Positions 1 through 9,370 of a stretch of 64,000 nt of DNA are shown here, one piece after another (position 1 is the first letter of the stretch; every line of letters starts with the position of its first letter). Below the pieces are notes generated by a model. It was not told the origin of the DNA. It searched no databases and saw nothing but the letters and a program-made list of their open reading frames with translations. This DNA is from Flavobacterium ginsenosidimutans. GTDB lineage: Bacteria > Bacteroidota > Bacteroidia > Flavobacteriales > Flavobacteriaceae. The stretch spans positions 186,001 to 250,000 of the forward strand of contig NZ_QJRJ01000076.1 of NCBI RefSeq assembly GCF_003254625.1. Direction: 5' to 3'. The position numbers and the translations under genes were made by a program.

Positions 1-824
1 TCTCCCTCATCCAAATCTCCTTCAAACATTCCTTTTTTGGCTCTTGCTCTCCCTAAAAGCTGCACCAATTCTTCTTTTGACGGACATTTTTGGTACAAGT
101 CCTGAACATCTTGATAAAATTTATTTTTCACCAAACGAACAGGTGCTAATTCTTTCAAAGTCAATTGTGTGCCTCCTTCTTTAGTATTAACTATTGTATC
201 TTTAAAGTTATTGTGTGCAGAAGATTCTATTGATGCTGCAAAACGGCTTCCAACCTGAACGCCATCTGCTCCTAAAATCATTGCTGCAAGCATTCCTCTT
301 CCTGTTGCAATTCCTCCAGCCGCAATTAACGGAATCTCGATTTTTTCTTTTACCATCGGAATCAAAGTCAGCGTTGTAGTTTCTTCGCGACCATTATGTC
401 CGCCTGCTTCAAAACCTTCGGCAACAACCGCATCTACCCCAGCCTCTTGTGCTTTTAAAGCAAAAACACTGCTACTCACAACGTGAACCACTGTAATTCC
501 TTTTTCCTTCAAAAAAGAAGTCCAAGTTTTCGGATTTCCAGCAGAAGTAAAAACAATTTTCACACCTTCCTCAACCACAATATTCATAATTTCTTCAATG
601 TTTGGATATAACATCGGAATGTTGACTCCAAAAGGCTTATCAGTTGCTTTTTTACATTTCTGAATGTGTTCTCTTAAAATTTCTGGATACATCGATCCTG
701 CTCCAATAAGTCCTAAACCTCCAGCATTACTAACTGCTGACGCCAATTTATAACCGCTGTTCCAAATCATTCCTCCTTGAACGATTGGATATTTTATATT
801 GAAAAGTTTTGTGATTTTATTCAT
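1..824 (-). CDS. Nitronate monooxygenase-like flavoprotein (3' end cut by window edge)
   Basis: The reading frame opens with ATG at 824 and stays open to base 1, so about 274 codons are present and the C-terminus is missing. The start MNKITKLFNIKYPIVQGGM and the later blocks EAGGHNGRE and PLIAAGGIATG are typical of the nitronate monooxygenase / 2-nitropropane dioxygenase TIM-barrel family, which binds FMN and oxidises alkyl nitronates; the His in the GGHNG block matches the family's catalytic His. FabK-type enoyl-ACP reductases share this fold, so the substrate is inferred only from the family. The protein has no signal peptide and is probably cytoplasmic. It starts 10 bases after the end of the S8 protease gene and is probably the last gene of the mnmA - protease unit. 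Confidence 0.85.
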   Translation of the reverse strand, partial: MNKITKLFNIKYPIVQGGMIWNSGYKLASAVSNAGGLGLIGAGSMYPEILREHIQKCKKATDKPFGVNIPMLYPNIEEIMNIVVEEGVKIVFTSAGNPKTWTSFLKEKGITVVHVVSSSVFALKAQEAGVDAVVAEGFEAGGHNGREETTTLTLIPMVKEKIEIPLIAAGGIATGRGMLAAMILGADGVQVGSRFAASIESSAHNNFKDTIVNTKEGGTQLTLKELAPVRLVKNKFYQDVQDLYQKCPSKEELVQLLGRARAKKGMFEGDLDEG

Positions 825-834
825 TAAAAAGAAA

Positions 835-2442
835 TTATTGTTTGATGATCTTTCCAGTTTTATGCAGATTATCAGCATCAAAACTATAAAAATAAAGTCC
901 GCTTTGAAGTGATTGCAAAGAAAGAGCTGGATTTGAATTGGTAATTTTCCCTTCAATTAATTTCTGCCCTAACACTGAATAAATAATTACTGATGCCGTA
1001 TTATTTTCAGTTAAAAAAGAGAAAGAAACTTCATTTTTTGTCGGATTTGGATATACCGAAAAAGACGCTTCAGCTATAAAACTGTCAACACTTAAGGTAG
1101 CTCCAAAATTTGGAATTCCGTATCCGTAATTATTATCTGGATTTGTATATCGATCTGCAGAAGCCAAAATCATCTGCCTAATTTCTTTGTTTGTTTTTGA
1201 CGGAAAAGCTTGCCATAATGAAGCCGCCATTCCTGCCATGATCGGACATGAAAATGAAGTTCCGTTTGCAGTTCCTATAACACCATTTGGATCAGAAACT
1301 ACAGAAGCCGTTCCTTGCGCCATAACATCTGGTTTTATTCTGCCATCATAACTTGGACCAATAGAGCTGAAACTTGATTTTACTTCATTTGCCATAACAG
1401 AACCTATTGCTAAAACTGAAACAGCATCTGCCGGAGCGCCAATGTGCTTTTCAGGTTGACTTCCTTCATTTCCTGCAGAAGCTAAAACTAATATTCCTTT
1501 GCTGAAAGCAATTTCTGCACCACGAGAAATAAAGGTCGTAGTTCCGTTCATATCACTGTAGGTATGATTATACTCAGGAGTATCGCGTTCTCCAAAATAT
1601 CCTAAAGAAGTTGTAATAATATCCACTCCCAAAGCATCTGCTTTCTCAGCAGCTTCCACCCAAAGAGATTCTTCTACTGGAGTTTCAAACGCATCAATTT
1701 CTGTAATAAAAAGATAATATGAGGCATTTGGTGCAGTTCCTACTAATGCATTTTCTTTGTAACCGCCCATTGTTGAGAGCACTTTGGTTCCGTGATCATC
1801 TCCTGTGTAGAAATCACTATTTCTAGTAGTAAAATCGTAACCTCCTAAGATTTTGTTGCTATTTCTAAGATTTTCAAAAGGCTGTGCTGTATTTACTCCT
1901 GGAAATCCCGCATCTAAAACTGCTATGATTTTTCCTTCTCCCGTATAATTCTGCTGATGCAAAATTTGTCCATTCAACATCTGAATTTGGCTAGCAGAAT
2001 TGCCATAAGAATAATCGACCGCTGCTTTTAGCTTGTCTTTATTTTGATTTGTTGAAGTTTCAGAAACTCTTTTCGCAGTAGTATTTAAAGCTTTATTGGC
2101 AAACTCTATTTTAGAAACAAAAGACAGTAATTTTAAAGCGTTAATATCAGCTTGTTCTCCCTGAATATGAAGCGCATTCAGCCATTTCGACTGCGCCAAT
2201 ACTGTAATTCCTGTGCTTGCTGTAACTTGACTTACGTATGAAGCTTCTAAAGGGGCATCTGTAACCTCTAAAGGTATATTTTGATTTGTTCTTCGATCTA
2301 AAGCTCTTTGCGAAAGTTCAGTTAACGGATTATCATAAAAAGCCTGTACATTAGGTTTTCCACTAAAATAAACCCATGCATCTTCCTGCGCAAATACCGA
2401 AAACGAAAGAAGTATTAAAAGAAAAGTAAAGTTATATTTCAT
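835..2442 (-). CDS. Secreted S8 (subtilisin-like) serine protease with T9SS sorting domain
   Basis: 535 residues. A signal peptide (about 1-19, ending FAQ) is followed by a pro-region and a subtilase domain (about 165-450). The catalytic triad is visible: Asp177 in AVLDAGFPG, His217 in DDHGTKV and Ser396 in NGTSFSCPIMAG, with the oxyanion Asn325 in SAGNEG. The last ~75 residues (from FSVYPNPTKNEVSF at about 461 to the basic end KTGKIIKQ) form a type A T9SS C-terminal sorting domain. The protein is therefore expected to cross the outer membrane by the Bacteroidota type IX system and be released or anchored at the surface, where it would degrade proteins. It follows mnmA by 41 bases and precedes the nitronate monooxygenase-like gene by 10 bases. 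Confidence 0.95.
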   Translation of the reverse strand: MKYNFTFLLILLSFSVFAQEDAWVYFSGKPNVQAFYDNPLTELSQRALDRRTNQNIPLEVTDAPLEASYVSQVTASTGITVLAQSKWLNALHIQGEQADINALKLLSFVSKIEFANKALNTTAKRVSETSTNQNKDKLKAAVDYSYGNSASQIQMLNGQILHQQNYTGEGKIIAVLDAGFPGVNTAQPFENLRNSNKILGGYDFTTRNSDFYTGDDHGTKVLSTMGGYKENALVGTAPNASYYLFITEIDAFETPVEESLWVEAAEKADALGVDIITTSLGYFGERDTPEYNHTYSDMNGTTTFISRGAEIAFSKGILVLASAGNEGSQPEKHIGAPADAVSVLAIGSVMANEVKSSFSSIGPSYDGRIKPDVMAQGTASVVSDPNGVIGTANGTSFSCPIMAGMAASLWQAFPSKTNKEIRQMILASADRYTNPDNNYGYGIPNFGATLSVDSFIAEASFSVYPNPTKNEVSFSFLTENNTASVIIYSVLGQKLIEGKITNSNPALSLQSLQSGLYFYSFDADNLHKTGKIIKQ

Positions 2443-2483
2443 ATTATACCTTTTAAGGAATTTCTCCCAAATAAGGTATAAAG

Positions 2484-3671
2484 CTAAGAAATTACTCCCG
2501 AACCAACTAATTCATTTTCTAAATACCAAGCAACAAATTGTCCTTCTGTAATAGCAGACTGTGGCTCTTCAAATTCCACATACATTCCGTCTTCAAATTG
2601 ATACAAAGTTGCTTTTTGAAGAGGCTGACGATAACGAATTCTAGCCATTACTTCCATTTTTTCCCCCGATTTCAAAGTCATATCTTCTCTAACCCAATGA
2701 ACTTCAGAATTTCCAACGAAAAGCGCTTTTTTAAACAGTCCAGGATGCTGGCTCGATAAACCTGTATAGATAGTATTGGTTTCAACATCAGTCGCAATTA
2801 CAAATAAAGGATCTGTAGTTCCTCCTACATTTAATCCTTTTCTTTGTCCAACTGTAAAATAATGAGCTCCTTGATGTTTTCCAACTACTTTTCCCATTGT
2901 TGGAAGATATTCTAATTTCCTAGATTCAAATTTTAATTCTTCTTCTAAAGAAATTCCAGCTGGTTTTTCTACAGTATAAATTGGATCATTTTTATCAACT
3001 TGAACAATTTTACCTTCTTTAGGCTGTAGTTTTTGCTGTAAAAATTCTGGAAGACGTACTTTCCCAATAAAACATAAACCTTGAGAATCTTTCTTTTCTG
3101 CCGTAACTAATTCCATTTCAGCGGCAATTTCGCGCACTTCTGGTTTAGTTAAAGCTCCAATTGGAAACAAAGCTTTAGACAATTGTTCTTGCGACAATTG
3201 ACATAAGAAATAAGATTGGTCTTTATTGTTGTCTGCTCCTGCAATTAATTGATAAACAGGTTTTCCGTCAACTTCAATTTCGCTTTTTTGACAATAATGT
3301 CCTGTTGCAACATAATCTGCTCCAAGACTTAAAGCGATTTTCATAAACACATCAAATTTGATTTCACGGTTACAAAGCACGTCAGGATTTGGAGTTCTTC
3401 CTTTTTCGTATTCGTTGAACATATAATCAACGATTTTTTCTTTGTATTCTTCGCTTAAATCAACAGTTTGAAACGGGATTCCAAGCTTTTCAGCAACAAG
3501 CAAAGCATCGTTACTGTCTTCCAGCCAAGGACATTCGTTCGAAATAGTAACCGAATCATCGTGCCAGTTCTTCATAAAAAGGCCAATAACTTCGTATCCT
3601 TGCTGCTGCAATAAATAAGCCGCAACACTAGAATCTACTCCACCTGAAAGTCCAACAACTACTCGTTTCAT
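2484..3671 (-). CDS. mnmA: tRNA-specific 2-thiouridylase MnmA
   Basis: 395 residues. MnmA thiolates U34 of tRNA-Lys, -Glu and -Gln wobble positions using ATP and a relayed persulfide sulfur. The N-terminal PP-loop SGGVDSS (9-15) binds ATP. Cys100 in [12 protein letters not shown] and Cys200 in [11 protein letters not shown] correspond to the catalytic pair of the E. coli enzyme (102 and 199). The DQSYFL block and C-terminal beta-barrel are present, and the length matches the Bacteroidota form. The ATG at 3671 directly precedes the PP-loop, leaving no room for another start. A good -7 element lies 27 bases upstream. The gene appears to head a unit with the S8 protease and nitronate monooxygenase-like genes, with no obvious functional link. 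Confidence 0.97.
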   Translation of the reverse strand: MKRVVVGLSGGVDSSVAAYLLQQQGYEVIGLFMKNWHDDSVTISNECPWLEDSNDALLVAEKLGIPFQTVDLSEEYKEKIVDYMFNEYEKGRTPNPDVLCNREIKFDVFMKIALSLGADYVATGHYCQKSEIEVDGKPVYQLIAGADNNKDQSYFLCQLSQEQLSKALFPIGALTKPEVREIAAEMELVTAEKKDSQGLCFIGKVRLPEFLQQKLQPKEGKIVQVDKNDPIYTVEKPAGISLEEELKFESRKLEYLPTMGKVVGKHQGAHYFTVGQRKGLNVGGTTDPLFVIATDVETNTIYTGLSSQHPGLFKKALFVGNSEVHWVREDMTLKSGEKMEVMARIRYRQPLQKATLYQFEDGMYVEFEEPQSAITEGQFVAWYLENELVGSGVIS

Positions 3672-3697
3672 TTTGAAATGTTTAATTTTTTAAGGTT

Positions 3698-3706
3698 GCA
3701 AAGGTA
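3698..3706 (-). promoter_or_regulatory. Promoter -7 element of the mnmA unit
   Basis: The minus strand reads TACCTTTGC, an exact match to the Bacteroidota -7 consensus TAnnTTTG, 27 bases before the mnmA ATG. I see no clear TTG at the -33 position. Confidence 0.6.
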
Positions 3707-3836
3707 CACCAAATAATAGAAAATTTCACCATGGTTTTCATTACTTTAAGTAATCCCGCAGTAGATAAAACTTATTCTGTTTTTACTCGTTGGGCGAAAT
3801 AGAATAAAAATCAAGTTTGATCTGCTAAAATTCTTT

Positions 3837-3883
3837 AAAATCTGCGTGAAATACTATTTTTATCGATATTTTCACGCAGATTT
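3837..3883. repeat. Inverted repeat with 17-bp arms in the mnmA / 4003 gap
   Basis: The arms 3837-3853 and 3867-3883 are perfect reverse complements (core ATCTGCGTGAAATA) around a 13-base spacer. CAGATT-type words continue to about 3912. It belongs to the ACAGATT / GCCACAGATT class of intergenic palindromes seen again near 32365 and 49419. The rest of the 331-base gap between the divergent genes holds only the mnmA promoter and AT-rich DNA; no small gene was seen. The repeat is on the upstream side of both genes, so it is not an obvious terminator. Confidence 0.7.
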
Positions 3884-4002
3884 ATACAGATTAAAGCAGA
3901 TTTACAAAGATTTAAAATTAATTGGACGAGGTAAAATTGACAAAAACAATTTCACTCAATGAGTTCTTTTTTTAAGTACATTTAATCATCAATTTTCAAA
4001 GG

Positions 4003-5880
4003 ATGAAAAAATACATTTACAGCTTATTTTTCCTGTTCGTTTTAACCTCTTTAAGTGCGCAGCGATTTACTGCTTCATTACCTAATTATGAAGCTTACAA
4101 AGCATTTCGAGGCAAACCTTTGTCTGATAAATTCTCAAATATCGAATCGGTTAAAGTGATTTACGATCTTCGAAAACAGAAAATGTATTATTTCAACAGC
4201 AGTGTTATTTTACTTCATTACGATTTTGTAACCAATTATTTAGGCTATAGCCAAGATCTTGAAGTTTTTAATAATGAAAATTATAGCAACACAGAAAAAA
4301 ACAGAGATTTTCTTCTTGGGAATCTAAATCATATTAAAGGAACTGAAAAATGGATTTTTGAATTGGCTGCTTCAGATCATATGCCAATTCAATTAATTGA
4401 GAGATTTTTCAATTTTGTCAAAAATTCCACTTTTATTGGTGAAAAGCTAAAATTCTATTTGAATAATCCTGAAATGATGGAATGGTTTCAACAGCAGAAA
4501 TTTATGATTCCTTGTATAAAATCAGATTATATTTTCGGTGAATTAAAATATCAAGAAGTTGTCCGTGGCAGTAATATTGGAATTTTAAAGCAATACAAAA
4601 TCAAAGATTTAGAAACTACAAAACCTAATTCTGATGAAATTATTATTTTGGATGGAACGCCGGATATTCTTCCAAATGTTCGAGGAATTATTGTAAATGA
4701 ACTTCAAACTCCTTTAAGCCATTTGGTTCTTTTAGGAAAAAACAGAAAGATTCCGATTATGGCGTATACCAATATTGAAAAAGACAACAATATTAAAAGG
4801 CTGCTTTCTAAAAAAGTAGAATTAAAAATAGAAGTCGATACTTTTTTTATTAAAGAAACAACTAAAAAAATCCCAGTAAAAACAGTTGGAAAGAAGAAAA
4901 AACTAACAATTGACAATTCAGTAACTGAATTAGTCAGTTTATCAGAAATTCCTAAAAAAGGCATAAATTATATTGGTTCGAAAGCACAAAATATGGCGTA
5001 TTTGATTGCGATTTCAAAAGAAATTCCATTTAAAACTCCAGAAGATGCGCATGCAATTCCGTTTTATTTTTATACGCAACATATTCAAAAAGCTTCCATC
5101 TCTCCTTTAATTGCAGAACTTTTAGCCTATCCGCACAAAGATTCAACAGTTTGGATTAATAAACAATTGAAAAAAATCAGAGACGCTATTAAAAAAGAAA
5201 ATGTTGATCCAACTTTAATAGCTAAACTCAACGAAACTTTTAAAAATGCAAAATTCAAAAACTTCCGATTTCGTTCCTCAACAAACGCAGAAGATCTGGA
5301 TGATTTTAATGGCGCTGGATTGTATGATTCTAAAACTGGAATTTTAGGAGACAGTATCAAAACTTTCGAAAAAGCAATCAAACAAGTTTGGGCAAGTGTC
5401 TGGAATGAAGCTTCATATAACGAAAGAGAACTTTTTGGAATTGATCAGCAAAATATTGCAATGGGCGTTCTCGTTCATCGCTCTTTTCCTGACGAATTAG
5501 CAAATGGTGTTATCATTACAAAAAATATATTTAGAGAAAACTTTCCTGGAATTACAGTAAATGTTCAAAAAGGTGAAAACTCGGTTGTAAAACCTGAAAA
5601 AGGCGAAATCTGCGAACAGTTTGTTGCGTATCATTTCAACGACGGAAAAGACGACACCGATTTTGATATTGATTATACTTCCAACTCGAATTTGAATAAT
5701 AACGAGCCTTTATTGAGCCGAAAAGAAATGAGTAATCTTTATACCGTTAGTAAAAAGATCGAAACCAAAATGTATCGATATTGGCGTAAAAACCAATTTC
5801 ATCCTGTAGATATTGAATTTAAAATTGTGGGCGAAAAGAGAGATTTATACATCAAACAAGTTCGTCCTTTTAACGATTAA
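4003..5880 (+). CDS. Exported PEP/pyruvate-binding (PEP-synthase-like) domain protein
   Basis: 625 residues with a clear Sec signal peptide (MKKYIYSLFF..., cleavage after about SAQ20). Around 235-255 the block LQTPLSHLVLLGKNRKIPIM resembles the swivelling phosphohistidine domain of PEP-utilising enzymes, with His240 at the usual phospho-His position. From about 320 to the end is a PPDK_N-type ATP-grasp domain: GSKAQNMAYL near the start, RFRSSTNAEDLDDFNGAG at about 421-440, and a final DIEF...LYIKQVRPF. Known PPDK and PEP synthases are cytoplasmic with the ATP-grasp domain first; here the order is reversed and the protein is exported, where ATP should be scarce. The PEP/pyruvate barrel is absent. 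Function unknown. Its stop overlaps that of the convergent DUF4956 gene by a few bases. Confidence 0.8.
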   Translation: MKKYIYSLFFLFVLTSLSAQRFTASLPNYEAYKAFRGKPLSDKFSNIESVKVIYDLRKQKMYYFNSSVILLHYDFVTNYLGYSQDLEVFNNENYSNTEKNRDFLLGNLNHIKGTEKWIFELAASDHMPIQLIERFFNFVKNSTFIGEKLKFYLNNPEMMEWFQQQKFMIPCIKSDYIFGELKYQEVVRGSNIGILKQYKIKDLETTKPNSDEIIILDGTPDILPNVRGIIVNELQTPLSHLVLLGKNRKIPIMAYTNIEKDNNIKRLLSKKVELKIEVDTFFIKETTKKIPVKTVGKKKKLTIDNSVTELVSLSEIPKKGINYIGSKAQNMAYLIAISKEIPFKTPEDAHAIPFYFYTQHIQKASISPLIAELLAYPHKDSTVWINKQLKKIRDAIKKENVDPTLIAKLNETFKNAKFKNFRFRSSTNAEDLDDFNGAGLYDSKTGILGDSIKTFEKAIKQVWASVWNEASYNERELFGIDQQNIAMGVLVHRSFPDELANGVIITKNIFRENFPGITVNVQKGENSVVKPEKGEICEQFVAYHFNDGKDDTDFDIDYTSNSNLNNNEPLLSRKEMSNLYTVSKKIETKMYRYWRKNQFHPVDIEFKIVGEKRDLYIKQVRPFND

Positions 5881-6434
5881 TAGAATACCAACAAATCTAT
5901 TTCGTTGCTTGATGTATTAATTAGTACAATTCTAAAATCGAAATCTTCAATCTTAATTTTCTCTTGAATTGATTTTCGAATTGCTTCTGAATTTAAAGAG
6001 AAATTATCGTCAAGCGGAATTTTTACATCTACAGAATTCAGGTATTTTGAAGCTTTTTTGTTGACAATAATGGAAGCGACAATATAAAATCCGATAATAA
6101 TAATTTGAAAGAACAGCAGTAATTCAATCTTTTCAAACGGATACATAATATCGAGAATTGACAATGTAATTGTCGCAAAAAGAAAGATTATCGCATTTAC
6201 CGTAAAAGACTGTGTTCTAAATCGAAGTATTGAAAAAATAGCAAAAAGCCCAAAACCAATTCCGACTCCAATTTCAATTTTGGTAAAAAGATAACAAAGA
6301 GAAAAAGTACAAAGCCCAACAATTACCATCAACGGATTTATGGTTGCGTTATCTTTTCTGTTGGAAAAAAAATACAGAACTAAAATTGAGCAAAACAACA
6401 GTAAAAATCGTCCTAAAAGTTCATTTAAATCCAT
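5877..6434 (-). CDS. DUF4956-family membrane protein
   Basis: 185 residues. The N-terminal ~125 residues hold about four membrane segments, including the family's signature GFGLFAIFSILRFRTQ at about 80-95. A soluble C-terminal domain (about 130-185) rich in Lys and Glu follows, probably cytoplasmic. DUF4956 proteins have no established function; relatives occur beside polyphosphate VTC-like proteins and CotH-type genes in other genomes, neither of which is present here. The gene starts 36 bases after the DKNYY gene ends, so it is probably the third gene of the unit starting at 8024. It converges on the PEP-binding-domain gene with the stops overlapping at 5877-5880. Confidence 0.75.
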   Translation of the reverse strand: MDLNELLGRFLLLFCSILVLYFFSNRKDNATINPLMVIVGLCTFSLCYLFTKIEIGVGIGFGLFAIFSILRFRTQSFTVNAIIFLFATITLSILDIMYPFEKIELLLFFQIIIIGFYIVASIIVNKKASKYLNSVDVKIPLDDNFSLNSEAIRKSIQEKIKIEDFDFRIVLINTSSNEIDLLVFY

Positions 6435-6470
6435 TGGTTAGAATAAATTGGTTACTCAAAAGTAAACAAA

Positions 6471-7295
6471 TTATCTTTTAATTTTACTTTCAGCTTCCTT
6501 ATTACGGGCAATCGTTTCCGCTACATATTTCTCAAACTCTTCACTAGAACAAATAGTATCATTTAAGTAGAAATAGTTTTTATCTTTTCCATATTGAGTC
6601 GGCATTTCGAATATTGATGAAACAAATACTATCTGAAAAGATTCTGCATCAGCATCTTTTATCAAACGATTAAAATAATACACCCTATTTTGATCTATGG
6701 AATAGAAATATTTATCATGTAATTTTTTCCAAGTTTTTGGATTGGCTTTTGAAAGAATATTTTTTCCGTAAAAAACTGAATTTTCATCATACCCAAAATC
6801 TCCATCATTCAAAGATTTAAAAGAGGATGGAATAGCTTTTTTTAAAACTTTAGTTTTACCTTGAAAATCATAATAAAAAACATTATTCGCATCTTTAGCA
6901 AATCCATAAGGAACAAACGATTCTTTACCTTGTTTTTTATTATTTTCTGTAAGTACAAATGTAATTCCTAAAGACTTTTTACCAGTATCACAAACTTCAA
7001 AAGTTTTAGTATCAGCCTCTGGAATACGCCCTTCTAATGTCCAAACACTATTCTTATCTTTAGCGAAAGCATAATTTAGGACTTTAAAAGTTAAACTATC
7101 TCCATCTTTAAGTTTACTACCTCCTGAATAGCAGTAATTCTTATCTTTTGCCCAACAACCTGGAAATTGCTCAAAAGAATCTATATCGGCATTTTTAATT
7201 TTATCTTCACGAAAATAAACCACTTTCCCATCTGTCCAATACAATGCATTTTCATTATTAGCATCGTAAAATTCTGCCAATTTACTCCCTTTCAT
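6471..7295 (-). CDS. DKNYY-repeat protein of unknown function
   Basis: 274 residues made of repeating units of about 40 residues with variants of a D-K/A-N-x-V/Y-F/Y-Y motif: AKDKNYCYSG, AKDKNSVWTL, AKDANNVFYY, GYDENSVFYG, SIDQNRVYYF and GKDKNYFYLN. This is the DKNYY family, proposed beta-rich repeat proteins with no defined activity. There is no signal peptide from the ATG at 7295, and an in-frame TAA seven codons upstream rules out a longer start. It lies 18 bases after the MORN-type gene and before the DUF4956 gene on the same strand. Whether it stays in the cytoplasm cannot be settled from sequence. Confidence 0.75.
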   Translation of the reverse strand: MKGSKLAEFYDANNENALYWTDGKVVYFREDKIKNADIDSFEQFPGCWAKDKNYCYSGGSKLKDGDSLTFKVLNYAFAKDKNSVWTLEGRIPEADTKTFEVCDTGKKSLGITFVLTENNKKQGKESFVPYGFAKDANNVFYYDFQGKTKVLKKAIPSSFKSLNDGDFGYDENSVFYGKNILSKANPKTWKKLHDKYFYSIDQNRVYYFNRLIKDADAESFQIVFVSSIFEMPTQYGKDKNYFYLNDTICSSEEFEKYVAETIARNKEAESKIKR

Positions 7296-7313
7296 TCTAT
7301 CAAAATATATTGT

Positions 7314-8024
7314 TTATTTTTTCGGCGCTGGACCTTTTTCTGAAGCTTTATTAGTATTTTTAGGATCACTCATATTAACTTCTTTTAGTAATTTTCCTTT
7401 TTGATAAAACTGCCAGATTCCTGCTTTTTTACCATTTACAAATTTACCTTTGGAAGCAACAGATTTGTCTGAATCATAAAAAACAGCCTCTCCATTGTAT
7501 TCGTTATTTTTGAAATAAGACTCTTCTAAAAGCGTTCCGTCTTGTCCTATTTTTTTATATGGCCCTTCTTTCAAACCATTTTTATAAGTCATCTCTTCTG
7601 CAACTTGTGCATTTGGATAATAAATAGTTCTTAAACCTTCTAATTTTCCGTTTTTGTAATTCTCAACCGTCATCAAAACTTTAGAAGCTTTATGGTAATA
7701 TTTCCATTCTCCTTCGCGAGCTTTTCCTATCTCTTTTCCTTCGCTTACTTTATTTTTATTTTGATCAAAAAAGACAGTGTACGAACTTCCATCATTAGCA
7801 CTAAAATCTCTTGTAGCTATAATATCACCTTTTTTTGTATCATCAAAAAATTTAAAAACACCAGTTTCTTTTCCGTGATCAAAAGTTCCTTCATAACGAG
7901 GGCGTTTAGATTCAGCATAAGTTCCTTTCCAAAGTCCGTCTTTTTTACCGCTAGCATCAACTCTATTGGCTTCTTGAGAAAAAGCTGCTGTACTGATTAG
8001 AAACAAAATCCAAATTTTTTTCAT
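7314..8024 (-). CDS. Exported MORN-repeat (YwqK-type) protein
   Basis: 236 residues with an N-terminal signal peptide (MKKIWILFLISTAAFSQ). The rest is a chain of MORN-variant repeats with the G-x-x-E/D-G-x-x-x-x-Y/F pattern: KDGLWKGTY, KETGVFKFF, REGEWKYYH, LEGLRTIYY, KEGPYKKIG, YNGEAVFYD and KAGIWQFYQ. Databases name this family YwqK-type antitoxin, but no toxin gene is adjacent and the signal peptide argues against that role. Such beta-strand repeat proteins are common periplasmic or surface proteins in Flavobacteriia with unknown function. It is the first gene of the MORN - DKNYY - DUF4956 unit, with a good -7 element 44 bases upstream. Confidence 0.8.
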   Translation of the reverse strand: MKKIWILFLISTAAFSQEANRVDASGKKDGLWKGTYAESKRPRYEGTFDHGKETGVFKFFDDTKKGDIIATRDFSANDGSSYTVFFDQNKNKVSEGKEIGKAREGEWKYYHKASKVLMTVENYKNGKLEGLRTIYYPNAQVAEEMTYKNGLKEGPYKKIGQDGTLLEESYFKNNEYNGEAVFYDSDKSVASKGKFVNGKKAGIWQFYQKGKLLKEVNMSDPKNTNKASEKGPAPKK

Positions 8025-8067
8025 AAACTGTTTTTCTTTATAACATTAAAAAGCGTGTTTTATTATT

Positions 8068-8076
8068 GCAAAAGTA
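8068..8076 (-). promoter_or_regulatory. Promoter -7 element of the MORN - DKNYY - DUF4956 unit
   Basis: The minus strand reads TACTTTTGC, an exact TAnnTTTG match, giving a leader of about 40 bases. The remaining AT-rich DNA to 8320 (about 245 bases) holds no further recognisable element except a weak TAATTTAGC about 24 bases before the next gene. Confidence 0.6.
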
Positions 8077-8320
8077 TAACCAATTTTACTTTTTTACCGA
8101 TTTTTAAAGTCTTAAATACTATTTAAAATTTTGTTAAACGAAATTTACAACCACAAATAATAAAACCAGAGTAAAAATATCATAAATAACTAAAAATCAA
8201 TATCATAAAAACAACAAACAGATAAGCAGAACATGTAATAAACATAACTTTTGTTTAATATTATGTAAAAAAAGTTAAACAAAAACTCATAATTTAGCCT
8301 AACAAACTAAAAACTATATT

Positions 8321-9298
8321 ATGAAAACATTTAAAATTAAATTAATTGCTTTTTTAGCATTAATTGCTTTCGTCAGTATTTCGTGTAATAATGATGACAA
8401 TGATTCGCAACAGACCGCACAAACGATTCTATCTATCGCGAAAGCAAATCCCGATCTTAGTAGTTTAGTTGCTGCTTTAGAAAAAGCAGATCTAGCTGCT
8501 ACATTGAACTCTTCTGGCTCATATACAGTATTTGCGCCAAATAATAAAGCTTTTAGCGCTTTCCTTTCTGCAAACGGTTATGCTAATCTGGACGCAGTTC
8601 CCGTTGCCGCTTTAAAAGAAATATTACTCAACCATGTTTTAAACACAAAAGTAAAATCTAGCGATATTACTACAGGATATGTAAAAACTTTGGCAAAAGG
8701 AAATGCTTCAGCTTCAAACACCATAAGTATGTATCTTGAAAAAAACACAGGAGTTGATATTAATGGTGGAAAAGCCAACGGTGGCGCAACAGTAACAACT
8801 GCAGATATTGAAGCTTCAAATGGCGTTATTCATTTGGTTGATGGTGTAATAGGATTACCCACTATTGTTAACCATGCTGTGGCTAACAAAAATTTTACAA
8901 CACTTGTAACAGCATTGAGCTATAATTCTGCATCTGGTTTTGTTGGAATATTATCTGGAACTGCAAGTTCACCTTTTACAGTTTTTGCACCTACAAATAC
9001 TGCATTTACAAGCTTCTTAACCGAAACTGGATTTTCTGGTCTTTCTGCGATTCCTGCTAATGTTTTAGAAACTACCCTGAAATATCATGTGGTTGCTGGT
9101 GCGAATGTGCAATCGACTTCTTTAACAAACGGACAGGTAGTTAATACTTTTGCGAGTCAAAGTTTTACAATTGGCCTTACTGGAGGTGCAAAAATTACTG
9201 ACACCAATAATCGAGTGAGTAATATTATTGCAACAGATGTTCAATGCTCAAACGGTATAATCCATGTTATTGACAAGGTTTTATTACCTAAATTTTAA
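8321..9298 (+). CDS. Lipoprotein with two fasciclin (FAS1) domains
   Basis: 325 residues. The signal peptide ends in a lipobox (FVSISC, Cys22) followed by NNDDND; an acidic stretch right after the lipid Cys is typical of the export signal that sends Bacteroidota lipoproteins to the cell surface. Two FAS1 domains follow (about 35-178 and 180-325), each with the YTVFAP or FTVFAP block and the closing SNGVIHLVD or SNGIIHVID block. FAS1 domains mediate adhesion or binding to extracellular matrix-like material. The gene stands alone, with a strong two-way terminator 22 bases after its stop. Confidence 0.93.
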   Translation: MKTFKIKLIAFLALIAFVSISCNNDDNDSQQTAQTILSIAKANPDLSSLVAALEKADLAATLNSSGSYTVFAPNNKAFSAFLSANGYANLDAVPVAALKEILLNHVLNTKVKSSDITTGYVKTLAKGNASASNTISMYLEKNTGVDINGGKANGGATVTTADIEASNGVIHLVDGVIGLPTIVNHAVANKNFTTLVTALSYNSASGFVGILSGTASSPFTVFAPTNTAFTSFLTETGFSGLSAIPANVLETTLKYHVVAGANVQSTSLTNGQVVNTFASQSFTIGLTGGAKITDTNNRVSNIIATDVQCSNGIIHVIDKVLLPKF

Positions 9299-9320
9299 AT
9301 AAAACTAATTGTAAATAAAA

Positions 9321-9353
9321 AACCGTCTCGTTAAAAAAACGAGACGGTTTTTT
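9321..9353. terminator. Bidirectional terminator between the FAS1 gene and yidC
   Basis: A 12-bp perfect stem (9321-9332 with 9338-9349, core CCGTCTCG) closes a loop of five A. It is flanked by A-rich and T-rich runs, so it can stop transcription from both convergent genes. Confidence 0.9.
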
Positions 9354-9370
9354 GTTTTATTTATATAGAA

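Noticed and set aside
7314..8024. YwqK-type antitoxin role for the MORN protein
   Set aside because: It carries a Sec signal peptide and no toxin-like gene is adjacent; the database name reflects repeat similarity only.
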